Positions 6,741 to 14,345 of a stretch of DNA of 64,000 nucleotides are shown in pieces. The notes below the pieces were generated by a model. The model was not told where the DNA came from and made no database searches. It saw nothing but the letters and a program-made list of their open reading frames with translations. How positions within the stretch are numbered: the stretch's first letter is position 1; every line of letters begins with the position of its first letter. Source of the stretch: a virus; the IMG/VR virus record IMGVR_UViG_3300025087_000036, positions 87,987 through 151,986 of that record, one strand, 5' to 3'. The translations under genes were made by a program, and so were the position numbers.

Positions 6741-6966
6741 CAATCTAAAGAAATGGTGCTTCTGTTTCTTCTTTCATAGGAAGCACAGATGCTATCCAGA
6801 AGTGTGGAAAGTAGAATTGGGATCTTGGCATTGTGCAAAATGTCATCCGTGTGGGGAAGATTTGGAAACCGTTTTGAAAATGGCTGACAATCTTTTATCA
6901 AAATCAGTTGACCTTGATAGTGACATTCAAAGAGCCGTTAGTGAAAATTTTTGGGATCTGTTATAA
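6730..6966 (+). CDS. Small cysteine/histidine-rich protein, 78 aa
   Basis: ATG at 6730, preceded by GGAAGTCAGAA, overlaps the preceding gene by 11 bp. CFCFFFHRKHRC and WHCAKCHPCG suggest a small zinc-binding fold. Function unknown. Confidence 0.65.
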   Translation: MIIDNLKKWCFCFFFHRKHRCYPEVWKVELGSWHCAKCHPCGEDLETVLKMADNLLSKSVDLDSDIQRAVSENFWDLL

Positions 6967-6978
6967 TGGGAGATAAAA

Positions 6979-7365
6979 ATGGCTAAGTGCAACTGGTATG
7001 GTGAACCACAAGAGGAATTCACATGCCCCCATTGTAATGATCAATTTGATGATAGCGGGTTGTGTTCTTGTGGTAGGGGGCCATGCAATGAACAAACTAG
7101 TAAGAGGATAAACAAAAGAGGACATAAATCATACATTCTTGAATACAGATACACACCAGAGTCTTGGGAAGAATACAAAAAAAGTCGAAGCCTATTTGTA
7201 TTTGGAAAGAACAGAACCAATGTATGGCGAGTAGAAGGTAGATACAGAACAGAAAAAGCCTTGAATGATGCATACAACGACAGGATGAAACGAAAACTTA
7301 CACCAATGAAAACGTGGAATAATGATTGGTATAAACAGTACGAATATAGAAGGGTTTTACCATGA
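6979..7365 (+). CDS. Zinc-ribbon unknown protein, 128 aa
   Basis: N-terminal CPHC...CSCGRGPC (residues 16-36) looks like a zinc ribbon, followed by a basic, tyrosine-rich domain. Start after GGGAGATAAAA. Its stop overlaps the next ATG. No family recognised. Confidence 0.7.
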   Translation: MAKCNWYGEPQEEFTCPHCNDQFDDSGLCSCGRGPCNEQTSKRINKRGHKSYILEYRYTPESWEEYKKSRSLFVFGKNRTNVWRVEGRYRTEKALNDAYNDRMKRKLTPMKTWNNDWYKQYEYRRVLP

Positions 7366-7631
7366 AGGATAGTATAGAACTGTTTGCAAAAGTTATTGCT
7401 ACAATTTTTGTGTGTGCCGCCATTATTTTGGCTGTTGTATTTATCGGGGGTGGGTTTTCTAAAGATAGGGAAGCATACATATCAATCTGGGGTGATAAAT
7501 TTATGGTGATGTTAGATAGGAGCTTTGGCGATGATCGACCATTGTTTATCAGTGAAGATGTGAAAGAAGCAGAGGATTTTTTGGAAAGATGGGATGAGCG
7601 TAAACTTGCAAAGCAGGGGGTTCTGGAATGA
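7362..7631 (+). CDS. Membrane-anchored unknown protein, 89 aa
   Basis: ATGA overlap with the previous gene. One transmembrane helix (VIATIFVCAAIILAVVFIGGG, residues 11-31) followed by an acidic soluble domain. Likely an inner-membrane protein with the C-terminus outside or inside undetermined. Confidence 0.7.
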   Translation: MKDSIELFAKVIATIFVCAAIILAVVFIGGGFSKDREAYISIWGDKFMVMLDRSFGDDRPLFISEDVKEAEDFLERWDERKLAKQGVLE

Positions 7632-7873
7632 AGATAACTACTGTTAGTCGTGATCGTGGGTATGAAGGTATTTCTGGTTTTGAGGTAACAATTGAAACTC
7701 ATGAAGGAAAGCAACACATCTCTGCGTATGATATGTGTGAATGCCCAGAAGACGCAATCATGGATAGAGGTTTAGGGTTCATTTATGATGTACCCCATAT
7801 GCTTAAACTTGCATATGAAGCTGGAAAGAGTGGAGAGGAATTTCTTCTTGTTGAAGAGACAGATGATGAATAA
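7628..7873 (+). CDS. Unknown acidic protein, 81 aa
   Basis: ATGA overlap with the preceding gene. Sequence begins MKITTVSRDRGYEG and ends EEFLLVEETDDE. The stop (TAA) is directly followed by tRNA-Met. No family recognised. Confidence 0.68.
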   Translation: MKITTVSRDRGYEGISGFEVTIETHEGKQHISAYDMCECPEDAIMDRGLGFIYDVPHMLKLAYEAGKSGEEFLLVEETDDE

Positions 7874-7874
7874 T

Positions 7875-7949
7875 GCCGATACGGAATAGAGTCCAACACG
7901 ATCTCATAAGTCGTTAGTCCTAGTGGAGCGTTACCACTTATCGGCACCA
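7875..7949 (+). tRNA. tRNA-Met (CAT), second copy
   Basis: Acceptor GCCGATA/TATCGGC, D stem GGA/TCC, anticodon arm ACGAT-CTCATAA-GTCGT (CAT), T arm AGTGG-AGCGTTA-CCACT, A73, CCA. Differs strongly from the copy at 4411, so one may be a tRNA-Ile whose C34 is modified to read AUA. Confidence 0.8.
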
Positions 7950-7955
7950 AAAATT

Positions 7956-8219
7956 GTGGGAAATGTAAATGACTTTGCCAAACACTAGCTATAATGGTCG
8001 GGGTTGAATTCCGTGACAAATTGGTTTTATAGAGATTGCAATTTGACTTGGGTTCATAAAAAGTTTGGTATTTTCCCACAAGCAAATAGATGGGATGTTT
8101 TCGGGGAAGCAAACCAAAGTGTGCATTTTGCAAGTGAATCATAGTAATATGCTGTTGGGTTGTGGAGTGAAAAATTGGGGTTAACTGATACCGAATATAA
8201 CCAGCATCCCACCAAAAAT
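7956..8219 (+). ncRNA. Two segments each closed by a long inverted repeat
   Basis: GTGGGAAA (7956) pairs with TTTTCCCAC (near 8083), and GGGATGT (8092) pairs with GCATCCC followed by A-CCA (8219). Each segment is about 125 nt, without reading frames, between tRNA-Met and tRNA-Ser. The ends look like tRNA acceptor stems, but no anticodon or T arm folds inside. They could be decayed tRNAs or structured RNAs. Confidence 0.3.
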
Positions 8220-8252
8220 TTTGGGTGGTAGCGCCGTTCTGGATCGGCAAAT

Positions 8253-8337
8253 AGAGGGTGCCGTCAATGGTGACAAATCCGGTTTGAACCCGGAGGGCAG
8301 GTTAAACTGTGGCGTTCAATTCGTCCACCCTCTGCCA
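8253..8337 (+). tRNA. tRNA-Ser (TGA)
   Basis: Acceptor AGAGGGT/ACCCTCT, D stem GTC/GAC, anticodon arm TCCGG-TTTGAAC-CCGGA (TGA), variable arm CAG/CTG, T loop TTCAATT, G73, CCA. Class II as expected for Ser. Confidence 0.82.
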
Positions 8338-8363
8338 AAATTTTTAATTGGTTCGGAGAACCG

Positions 8364-8384
8364 CTCCATATTTATTATATGGAG
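8364..8384 (+). promoter_or_regulatory. Hairpin with late-promoter element, hiding the HNH ribosome-binding site
   Basis: CTCCATAT pairs with ATATGGAG around loop TTATT; TATTTATT occupies 8369-8376; the GGAGG of the HNH gene (8381-8385) is in the 3' strand. Same design as 5039, 25807, 46681 and 51604. Confidence 0.6.
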
Positions 8385-8392
8385 GTACAAAT

Positions 8393-8722
8393 ATGCGTGG
8401 AGGATGGAATAGGGGTACTTATACTCTAATTGAAAGTAACAGAAAGAAAAGGTTCCCAGATAGTCGTGTTTTTGTGGAAAATTCAACTTTTCCAAGACAT
8501 AGATTGAAAAAAAGAATCATTGATGAAAATATGCTTGAATGTAAAAAATGTGCCATATGCGGAATGGAGGCAACGTGGCAAGGGAAACCGATGATATTAA
8601 TACTTGATCATATCAACGGAAAAAACAATGATAATAGACTTGAAAATTTAAGACTTATTTGCAGTAATTGTGATTCACAGTTGCCAACATACAAATCTAA
8701 AAATAGAGCTTTTCGGGGTTGA
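8393..8722 (+). CDS. HNH endonuclease
   Basis: 109 aa from ATG 8393. HNH core: CAICGM (residues 58-63), ILDHINGKNNDNRLENLRLICSNCDSQ (about 75-101), matching the common phage HNH consensus with LDHINGxxxDNRLENLRxxCxNCxxQ. Such proteins are mobile homing nucleases. It is inserted after tRNA-Ser, and only its own hairpin leader precedes it. Confidence 0.85.
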   Translation: MRGGWNRGTYTLIESNRKKRFPDSRVFVENSTFPRHRLKKRIIDENMLECKKCAICGMEATWQGKPMILILDHINGKNNDNRLENLRLICSNCDSQLPTYKSKNRAFRG

Positions 8723-8754
8723 TAGATAGAAAGACAAAAGAAAGAGAGAAAGAC

Positions 8755-9057
8755 ATGATACTAAAAATTCAAAATCCCTCAGAAAACGATGGGATAAGAT
8801 GTGGGTGGGTTTTTATCGATCACATCTTTGAGTGTCAAGTGAGGCATGTTGCAGAGGGGTCCGAAAAGATGAAAGTTTTTTGGGGAGCAAGAAGAAGTGC
8901 AACATATGAAAGTGGTCGCGGATTAGAAGATCCAGCACCGCATTTTATTTGTGTTACTTGCACCTTTGACAACGGAAGAGAAGACGAAGACTATAACGTA
9001 GCTACAGCATCATACCTTCTTGCCGATAGTGGTAAGACGGTAGAAAAATTGTTCTAA
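8755..9057 (+). CDS. Unknown protein, 100 aa
   Basis: I chose ATG 8755 (after AAAGAGAGAAAG) rather than a TTG inside the preceding gene. Protein begins MILKIQNPSENDG; it contains CTFDNGREDEDYN and ends KTVEKLF. Beta-rich, no recognised family. Confidence 0.65.
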   Translation: MILKIQNPSENDGIRCGWVFIDHIFECQVRHVAEGSEKMKVFWGARRSATYESGRGLEDPAPHFICVTCTFDNGREDEDYNVATASYLLADSGKTVEKLF

Positions 9058-9099
9058 GAGAAAAATAGTCAACCCCGAAAAACAAAGGTAGGTTACAAA

Positions 9100-9345
9100 A
9101 TGCCAACTGTTATGAAGACATACTGTGATGTATGCAAGAGTGAAATATCAAATGACTGTTCTGGTGAAAAGGCATATGGACTTGGTGAACCATTCATGGA
9201 CAGGGGGAAGAATTTTTGACAAAGACTGTGTTGCTTCCTAGAACCATCAATTTGGAAAGACGATGGTTGGAAATGGCAACATGGGTGGAATTTCGTAAAT
9301 TTGATTTTTGGAAATCGCTGCGTTGGACTGCGGATCATTGGCTAG
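9100..9345 (+). pseudogene. Probable frameshifted small zinc protein
   Basis: ATG 9100 opens YCDVCKSEI...DCSG and stops at 9219. One frame over, the sequence continues IFDKDCVAS, and then back in the first frame LEPSIWKDDGWKWQHGWN. Read together these give a plausible double-cysteine-pair protein broken by two compensating indels near 9213 and 9235. Alternatively only the 39-aa product is made. Confidence 0.4.
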
Positions 9346-9351
9346 ACTAGA

Positions 9352-9359
9352 TATTTATT
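9352..9359 (+). promoter_or_regulatory. Candidate late-promoter element TATTTATT
   Basis: GATATTTATTG lies 20 bp before the start of the secreted-type phosphoesterase gene at 9380, whose ribosome-binding site AAGGGAG follows. Not part of a hairpin. Confidence 0.45.
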
Positions 9360-9379
9360 GTGAACGCAAGGGAGAATAG

Positions 9380-10162
9380 ATGATCACATTATTTTTGGCT
9401 AGTCTTATTTTCATTGGTGATGTACAGATAAACAGTTTGTCCACCTACCCAGACAGTGTTGCTTCAATCATATCTTCACAGATAGGAAATGAAGTAATCT
9501 ATGATGCTGGGGATGTTGTTGAACATGGGTCGATGTTTGAGGAACAAGAGTACGCTAGATACCAACAACTGTTTCCCAATTCTATTCCAGTACCAGGAAA
9601 TCATGATTGGTATGATGGTCTGGAAAATTGGAATTGGGGCACTAGTGTTAATGTATACGATGAGGGGATTCACGTTGTTGGCTTTGATACACAGCAATAT
9701 TGGAATACAGTTGCCCTTGGAAATCTAAGACAAAACCTAAACGATGGTAAAAATATCACCATACTTTTCATGCACCATCAAGTATATTCTGATAATCTAA
9801 GGAATGGGGCAATATCAAATAGCATTAGACCATACTTGCTTCCCATTATAGAGGGGACAAAAACAAGTTTGGTTATCTGTGGTCATGGTCATGCCTACGA
9901 GAGGCATTATAGCAATGGTGTAACCTACCTAGTTATTGGTGGAGCAGGGGCACCGTTGGATTTGGTTGGAGATAGTGAGACACAAATTATTTCATCTAGT
10001 GAACACCATTGGGTGGAGATTGTTGTAACAAGGACAGGTATACATTGTGTGGTTCATGGGTTGGTGCCAGGACAAGTGATTGATGTTTTTGATATAGCAA
10101 CCCCTGTGTCGAGTGTATCTATCCCAGATGTTAATTATACCATTGGGGGGTTTGTAAAATGA
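9380..10162 (+). CDS. Metallophosphoesterase, purple-acid-phosphatase-like
   Basis: 260 aa. Metal-binding blocks: GDVQ (13-16), AGDVV (41-45), GNHDW, MHHQ, and CGHGHAYERH. The GHxH and GNHD(W) forms are those of extracellular acid phosphatase-like enzymes. The first residues are hydrophobic (MITLFLASLIFIG) but run straight into the first metal motif, so a cleaved signal peptide would remove it; the protein is probably cytoplasmic or virion-associated. Preceded by a TATTTATT element, suggesting late expression; its stop overlaps the next ATG. Confidence 0.88.
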   Translation: MITLFLASLIFIGDVQINSLSTYPDSVASIISSQIGNEVIYDAGDVVEHGSMFEEQEYARYQQLFPNSIPVPGNHDWYDGLENWNWGTSVNVYDEGIHVVGFDTQQYWNTVALGNLRQNLNDGKNITILFMHHQVYSDNLRNGAISNSIRPYLLPIIEGTKTSLVICGHGHAYERHYSNGVTYLVIGGAGAPLDLVGDSETQIISSSEHHWVEIVVTRTGIHCVVHGLVPGQVIDVFDIATPVSSVSIPDVNYTIGGFVK

Positions 10163-10389
10163 AGGCTATTTTGGAGTTTGACTTGCCAGAAGAGAGATCA
10201 GAGTTTAATGCTGCCTCTAAGGGGGTGGATTATTATTTGGTGTTGTGGGATCTTGACCAGTATTTGAGAAACTCTTTGAAGTATGGGACAGCCACAAAAA
10301 TAACACCAGAACAAACATTGGAACTTGTCAGAAAACTTTTGCATGAAAAAATGGAAATTCGTGGCGTATCGTTTGATGATGTAGACTAA
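10159..10389 (+). CDS. Conserved small phage protein, 76 aa
   Basis: ATGA overlap with the phosphoesterase. The sequence EFDLPEERSEFNAASKGVDYYLVLWDLDQYLR matches a small protein found in many phage genomes without known function. Helical and acidic. Confidence 0.75.
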   Translation: MKAILEFDLPEERSEFNAASKGVDYYLVLWDLDQYLRNSLKYGTATKITPEQTLELVRKLLHEKMEIRGVSFDDVD

Positions 10390-10413
10390 ACAAAAGTAAG
10401 AGAAGCTAATGGG

Positions 10414-10602
10414 GTGTTGCAGAACGTAAAAACAGCGATGAATGTCATATTGGCTTACAAGAGATTAACAAAGGTGTCTGACTTAATAGTGGAAAAAATA
10501 GAAAAGAACGAAGGGGTTTCGGTTGATTTGTTGGCTGGGTATAAGATGCACAGGAACGAATTGGCTAAGATCTTGAACGAAATAGACAGGAAGAAGCAAT
10601 GA
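10414..10602 (+). CDS. Small helical protein, 62 aa
   Basis: Starts at GTG 10414 after AAGAGAAG; an overlapping ATG at 10409 is closed after six codons. Mostly helical (VSDLIVEKIEKNEGV...HRNELAKILNEIDRKKQ). Function unknown. Confidence 0.55.
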   Translation: MLQNVKTAMNVILAYKRLTKVSDLIVEKIEKNEGVSVDLLAGYKMHRNELAKILNEIDRKKQ

Positions 10603-10721
10603 GTTTTATGGAGTATAGCACACTCATGAGTACAGTACGCTCCCTTCTTGCAAGAAGAGTGTTTACCATTTCAGAGTACATGCAAGAAACCAAACACATC
10701 CAAAGAACATTCTACAGATAA
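10599..10721 (+). CDS. Small protein, 40 aa
   Basis: ATGA overlap with the previous gene; MSFMEYSTLMSTVRSLLARR..., basic helix. Supported by overlap and by the ribosome-binding site AGGAAGAAGC. No function assigned. Confidence 0.5.
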   Translation: MSFMEYSTLMSTVRSLLARRVFTISEYMQETKHIQRTFYR

Positions 10722-10724
10722 ATG

Positions 10725-10753
10725 TTTACAAATCCATCAACATATGATATAGT
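10725..10753 (+). promoter_or_regulatory. Sigma70-type promoter
   Basis: TTTACA (10725-10730), 17 bp, TATAGT (10748-10753), 31 bp before the exonuclease gene. Confidence 0.65.
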
Positions 10754-10783
10754 TACGGACAACCAAGGGAGAAACAATATCCA

Positions 10784-11737
10784 ATGAAAGATAAAAAATA
10801 CTGTAAACATTGTGGTGGATTGTTGTGGGTGCATGGATCTAAGAAGTTAAGGTCATTAGACAAAAAAGCAAAGCAATATAAGTGTTCTGTTTGTGGGAGA
10901 TTTGAAACAATCAATAGTGTAAGATCAGGGGAAAGCGATATAGTTGATGATTTTCCAGCACCAAAAATTCTTGTGCTTGATATCGAGACAGCACCATCTA
11001 TAGCCTATGTGTGGGATATCTGGGAGCAAAACATAGGGATAAACCAAATAGAAAAGAACTGGCACATCCTATGCTGGGCAGCAAAGTGGTTGGGTGAAGA
11101 ACAGATTATTTGTGATTCCTTGCCGCAACACCCAGCCAAATATAAGAAGAACCCAGAAGACGATTCCAGTATCCTAATTGGAATGTGGAAATTGTTAGAT
11201 GAAGCAGACGTAGTGATAACCCACAATGGGGATAAGTTTGATGTCCCAAAACTCAACACAAGATTCATTCTAGCTGGCATGACACCACCATCCCCATATA
11301 GGTCGATTGATACCCTAAAGGTTGCTAGGGGTGTGTTTGAGTTTACCTCAAATAAACTAGCATACATATCAGAATTTTTGGGGGTTGGATCAAAGATGGA
11401 AACAGGGGGGTTTTCCTTGTGGAAAGGCTGTTTAAGTGGAGATAAAGAGTCTTGGAATTCAATGGTGACGTATAATGCCAATGATGTTAGCATCCTGGAG
11501 GCCGTCTATTTTAAGCTAAGACCGTGGGTAAAGAACCACCCCAACCTTGGGTTGTTTACAGACAAAGGATTGGTGTGCGTGGCTTGTGGTTCGTCTGACG
11601 TTGCTCCTGTTGAGGGTAAGTTTGTCTACACGAATGCCAGCAAGTTCCAATGCTATTTGTGTGATAGCTGCGGAAAATTCATGAGGGGTAGGAAATCCCT
11701 AACAACCAAAGAAGAGAGAAAGAGTCTTTTAGCATAG
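10784..11737 (+). CDS. DnaQ-like 3'-5' exonuclease with flanking zinc ribbons
   Basis: 317 aa. N-terminal zinc ribbon (CKHCGG...CSVCGR, residues 7-39); RNase H-fold exonuclease with Exo I LVLDIETAPS (D66, E68), Exo II ITHNGDKFDVPKLN, and Exo III YNANDVSILE; C-terminal ribbon CVACGSS...CYLCDSCGK. The three acidic blocks bind two metals for removal of 3' nucleotides. It has no polymerase domain; with a stand-alone polymerase core elsewhere (59205) it could supply proofreading in trans, but this is conjecture. Confidence 0.85.
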   Translation: MKDKKYCKHCGGLLWVHGSKKLRSLDKKAKQYKCSVCGRFETINSVRSGESDIVDDFPAPKILVLDIETAPSIAYVWDIWEQNIGINQIEKNWHILCWAAKWLGEEQIICDSLPQHPAKYKKNPEDDSSILIGMWKLLDEADVVITHNGDKFDVPKLNTRFILAGMTPPSPYRSIDTLKVARGVFEFTSNKLAYISEFLGVGSKMETGGFSLWKGCLSGDKESWNSMVTYNANDVSILEAVYFKLRPWVKNHPNLGLFTDKGLVCVACGSSDVAPVEGKFVYTNASKFQCYLCDSCGKFMRGRKSLTTKEERKSLLA

Positions 11738-11739
11738 GT

Positions 11740-11813
11740 GCATCCATAGTTCAATGGTAGAACATTGCCTTCGTAATGTGGAAATTTCGGATCGTTACCG
11801 AATGGATGCTCCA
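11740..11813 (+). tRNA. tRNA-Thr (CGT)
   Basis: Acceptor GCATCCA/TGGATGC, D arm GTTC/GAAC, loop TTCGTAA (CGT), T arm TTCGG-ATCGTTA-CCGAA, T73, CCA. The anticodon stem TTGCC/TGTGG is weak (three G-T pairs and a C-T mismatch). It begins three bases after the exonuclease stop. Confidence 0.7.
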
Positions 11814-11823
11814 AAAAACAAAA

Positions 11824-11846
11824 CTCCCCCAATCAAATGAGGGGAG
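11824..11846 (-). terminator. Intrinsic terminator for the minus-strand gene
   Basis: CTCCCC/GGGGAG stem; on the minus strand it is followed by TTTTGTTTTTT. It lies 20 bp past the stop of the 11867-12415 gene. Confidence 0.7.
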
Positions 11847-11866
11847 CTTGTTCTAGGAGAGGTTGT

Positions 11867-12415
11867 TTAACCATTTCTCCAATAACCCAGGTATGATCCA
11901 GACGTTAGTTTTATGGAGGTTAATCCAGATTGGTTCCACCATACACCGGCAGTTCCAACAGAAGTTCCATCTGGCAATGTTCCGTTGTAGTATACACCAT
12001 CTATGCGTATAGTGTGATACACAGAGTTTGAGGTATAGGTATATGGGGTTGTTCCAATGCCTTGTGGTTGGCCAGAATACAAAGTAGAAATGCTTATGTG
12101 CCCACTAAAGTTACTGTCTGTATTAGATCCACTTATACCAACCCACAATCCTTCACCAGTGGCACCTGTTCCGGTTGCACCAGAAAACCTCAATATAGCA
12201 CAAACTCCAAACTCATTTCCACCACGCGCTGAAAAAATAAGTTGATCATCTGGGGTGTAGATTACGCTTTGTGTTCTTGCTGAGGTTGTTTGTCTCCATG
12301 TCTGTCCAGATGTGGAATATGAAAATGGTGGGGGTGGAACCGCAGCCAAGTTAGCTGTGTCCCTAGCAAGTTCCAACGCTTGGTTGTCTTGCCAATAACT
12401 AGTGGTTCTAGCCAT
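11867..12415 (-). CDS. Unknown beta-rich protein, possibly virion-associated, 182 aa
   Basis: Alone on the minus strand among early genes, with its own AAAGGAG ribosome-binding site, a TATTTATA element 46 bp upstream and an intrinsic terminator. Sequence is rich in S, T, G and aromatic residues (FSGATGTGATGEGLWVGISG, VYHTIRIDGVYYNGTLPDG), resembling carbohydrate-binding or decoration proteins of phage virions. No catalytic motif. The isolated, inverted late-type cassette suggests a moron-like acquisition. Confidence 0.75.
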   Translation of the reverse strand: MARTTSYWQDNQALELARDTANLAAVPPPPFSYSTSGQTWRQTTSARTQSVIYTPDDQLIFSARGGNEFGVCAILRFSGATGTGATGEGLWVGISGSNTDSNFSGHISISTLYSGQPQGIGTTPYTYTSNSVYHTIRIDGVYYNGTLPDGTSVGTAGVWWNQSGLTSIKLTSGSYLGYWRNG

Positions 12416-12460
12416 AGTATTTCTCCTTTGTTTTGTAAATAGTTAACCTAGATTCTATGG

Positions 12461-12468
12461 TATAAATA
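12461..12468 (-). promoter_or_regulatory. Candidate late-promoter element on the minus strand
   Basis: Reads TATTTATA on the minus strand, upstream of the only minus-strand gene in this region; flanked by TTCTAT/ATAGAA pairing. Supports the strand-specific meaning of the motif. Confidence 0.5.
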
Positions 12469-12499
12469 GAAGAAACCTTTGTGAAATGACAAGATTGTA

Positions 12500-12528
12500 T
12501 TTACATTTTCCCTTAAATCTGGTATCCT
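12500..12528 (+). promoter_or_regulatory. Sigma70-type promoter
   Basis: TTTACA (12500-12505), 17 bp, TATCCT (12523-12528), 25 bp before the membrane-protein gene; it restarts + strand transcription after the inverted gene. Confidence 0.6.
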
Positions 12529-12553
12529 TATTAAAACACTTGGAGGTAAACCC

Positions 12554-12820
12554 ATGCGATTTGTTTTTGGTTTTTTGAGTGGAATGCTAGAAGCCACAAA
12601 GTTAGTCTTGGGAGCCATTGTTGGATTGGTTATGCTCTTTATCCCAACAGCAATTGTTGGTTGGTTGGGCGCAATTGTGTTCAATGGTTTACTAGGCACA
12701 CCAATAGACCTTGATCATATGTGGCTTGCAGTAATTCTTTGGTTTCTTTTTGCATCTGCAATCGTAGCGTCTTATTTGTTTGTTCAAATGGTCAACGAAA
12801 AGAGGGGAAAAAATGAGTGA
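12554..12820 (+). CDS. Membrane protein, two to three helices, 88 aa
   Basis: Hydrophobic stretches at about 14-50 (LEATKLVLGAIVGLVMLFIP, AIVGWLGAIVFNG) and 58-78 (LAVILWFLFASAIVASYLFV), basic tail EKRGKNE. Ribosome-binding site TTGGAGGTAAACCC. Possible superinfection-exclusion or lysis-related role, not provable. Confidence 0.7.
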   Translation: MRFVFGFLSGMLEATKLVLGAIVGLVMLFIPTAIVGWLGAIVFNGLLGTPIDLDHMWLAVILWFLFASAIVASYLFVQMVNEKRGKNE

Positions 12821-13085
12821 TAAGTTTCAGAACTGGATAGATGATGGCCAGGAGTTTTCCGATTTTTGTGTTCTGTTTTGCAAGACCTATATTGAAAAAC
12901 AGGGGCATCCAATGGATGAAGGTGAGTTCGAGCGAATAGTTATGTGGTTGCGTGATGCTGAAATAACATCGACAATATTGAACCTTATCAAGAAGGGGTT
13001 GTTTGCCATATCTTTTCCAGAAGATAAGGATGATGCAATGCTTTCTTTGACCAAAGCTGGGATGCATATAGCAGAAAATTTGTAA
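12813..13085 (+). CDS. Unknown protein, 90 aa
   Basis: ATG 12813 (AGAGGGGAAAAA upstream) overlaps the previous stop by 8 bp. MSDKFQNWIDDGQEFSDF..., helical, with ITSTILNLIKKGLFAI. Similar in composition to small phage regulators but no family recognised. Confidence 0.65.
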   Translation: MSDKFQNWIDDGQEFSDFCVLFCKTYIEKQGHPMDEGEFERIVMWLRDAEITSTILNLIKKGLFAISFPEDKDDAMLSLTKAGMHIAENL

Positions 13086-13266
13086 TCTGAAAGTGTAAGT
13101 TCGGAGTTGAAAGCCCTCATGAGAAAAGTTGAAAGGAACGAAACCGATTGAAAACAAACAACTTATAAATTTCTCAAATTTTCTTCATTTTTTTGTTTAC
13201 ATTTCTCCTAAAATAGACGATATTGATGTTGTGGTTGAGATGAAACCCAAACAAGGAGAAAAGGAA

Positions 13267-13413
13267 ATGGATTGGGAATTTGAAGTCATGGATGAAATGT
13301 TCTCCGATGAAAATTGGGACTTCGAAGAACTGAATGAGAGTGACGAGAGCTTTGAGGATGCTATGGCCCTGGAAACAGAAGCCATAATGTTCGAAGATTC
13401 GAAGGAATTCTAA
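13267..13413 (+). CDS. Highly acidic small protein, 48 aa
   Basis: ATG after CAAGGAGAAAAGGAA. About 40 percent D/E (DEMFSDENWDFEELNESDES). Strongly acidic phage proteins often mimic DNA or bind host RNA polymerase or nucleoid proteins; that is analogy only. A weaker promoter-like pair (TTTACA at 13196, GATATT 17 bp on) precedes it. Confidence 0.6.
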   Translation: MDWEFEVMDEMFSDENWDFEELNESDESFEDAMALETEAIMFEDSKEF

Positions 13414-13415
13414 CC

Positions 13416-13571
13416 ATGGTTGCCAAGATCCAAATCGTCAACAAGTTCGTGATCCTGTTTGATGTGGAAAACAACAAGGTGATCAAGGAAGTTGCTTTCT
13501 CTGGGCACCCTGTTATCGCGGAAACCAAAATCCGCGTGTGGGCTAAAAACCATGAAGTGGTGGTGAAGTGA
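13416..13571 (+). CDS. Small basic protein, 51 aa
   Basis: ATG after GAAGGAATTCTAACC. MVAKIQIVNKFVILFDVENNK..., alternating strands, ends HEVVVK. Its TGA overlaps the next ATG (GTGATG). Unrecognised. Confidence 0.6.
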   Translation: MVAKIQIVNKFVILFDVENNKVIKEVAFSGHPVIAETKIRVWAKNHEVVVK

Positions 13572-13798
13572 TGAATCATGGTGTGCTTAGTGGTGTGGTG
13601 GAAAGCTACCATGCAAATTCTTGGGTTGTTCGGGTTCCCTGTTTCTCCAGGGATCACATCTTTGGGGAACACAACATTGGACCATGGCAGATTGCCCCAA
13701 GTCTTAGGGGAATCCTAACAGTTGGGATGAAGGTTAGAATGGTTTATGTACAGGGTCCATCTGTTCGGGGTTGGCATGTAATGGGAGAGGTTGAATAA
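13571..13798 (+). CDS. Unknown beta-rich protein, 75 aa
   Basis: TGATG overlap with the preceding gene. GVLSGVVESYHANSWVVRVP and VGMKVRMVYVQGPSVRGWHV suggest a small beta-barrel (SH3/OB-like) fold. Stop overlaps next ATG. Confidence 0.65.
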   Translation: MNHGVLSGVVESYHANSWVVRVPCFSRDHIFGEHNIGPWQIAPSLRGILTVGMKVRMVYVQGPSVRGWHVMGEVE

Positions 13799-14046
13799 TG
13801 AACGACCACATGCTGGCAATCAGGCTTGGCGAACTCCAGGTGGAAAGGGACATACTTAAGGCTGAGTTGGTACACCTGGAGCAAGATCTTGCTTGTCTTC
13901 GTGATGAGTACGCAAAGATTCACAATGAAGATACTGCCAAGAATATCGCTGGAAAACTGCTTGGTGCTGATTTTCGTTGCAGCTACACCAAGGGTCGGAT
14001 CGAAGAACTGGAAAGCGAAATCAAACTTCTTGTTGGGGGAGACTGA
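13798..14046 (+). CDS. Coiled-coil protein, 82 aa
   Basis: TAATG overlap. Heptad-like pattern through residues 9-40 (LQVERDILKAELVHLEQDLA) and 60-80, so a helical hairpin or dimeric coiled coil is likely. Function unknown. Confidence 0.65.
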   Translation: MNDHMLAIRLGELQVERDILKAELVHLEQDLACLRDEYAKIHNEDTAKNIAGKLLGADFRCSYTKGRIEELESEIKLLVGGD

Positions 14047-14047
14047 A

Positions 14048-14344
14048 ATGGACGTTTACGAACTCATGGAAAATAGGTGGGAAAAGAAAGAGGGTTATAA
14101 AATGATTAAGATGACTGACGCGACCAACAGGGTTAATGGGCGCAACCCCACCCCCGATGTTACCGATGGCAATCGGTATACTGTTGTCACTTCCGGGGGA
14201 GCGGAGGTTAGGATTGAGGTAATGGATGAGAGTTCTTATGCCGATTTGTACTTGATTATGACCGTGAATCATCAAACCTTTGGGTCGGCTTCAATCCAGG
14301 AGCTTATCGATCTGCTAACGGCAATAAGGAACAAGGATCAGTAA
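14048..14344 (+). CDS. Unknown protein, 98 aa
   Basis: ATG 14048 directly follows the previous stop. An internal ATG (MIKMTDATNRVNG, preceded by AAAGAGGG) is an alternative start. C-terminal part is an alternating beta/alpha domain ending IQELIDLLTAIRNKDQ. Unrecognised. Confidence 0.6.
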   Translation: MDVYELMENRWEKKEGYKMIKMTDATNRVNGRNPTPDVTDGNRYTVVTSGGAEVRIEVMDESSYADLYLIMTVNHQTFGSASIQELIDLLTAIRNKDQ

Positions 14345-14345
14345 A

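Noticed and set aside
9216-9245. Promoter TTGACA with TAGAAC
   Set aside because: The -10 match is poor and it lies inside a likely frameshifted gene.
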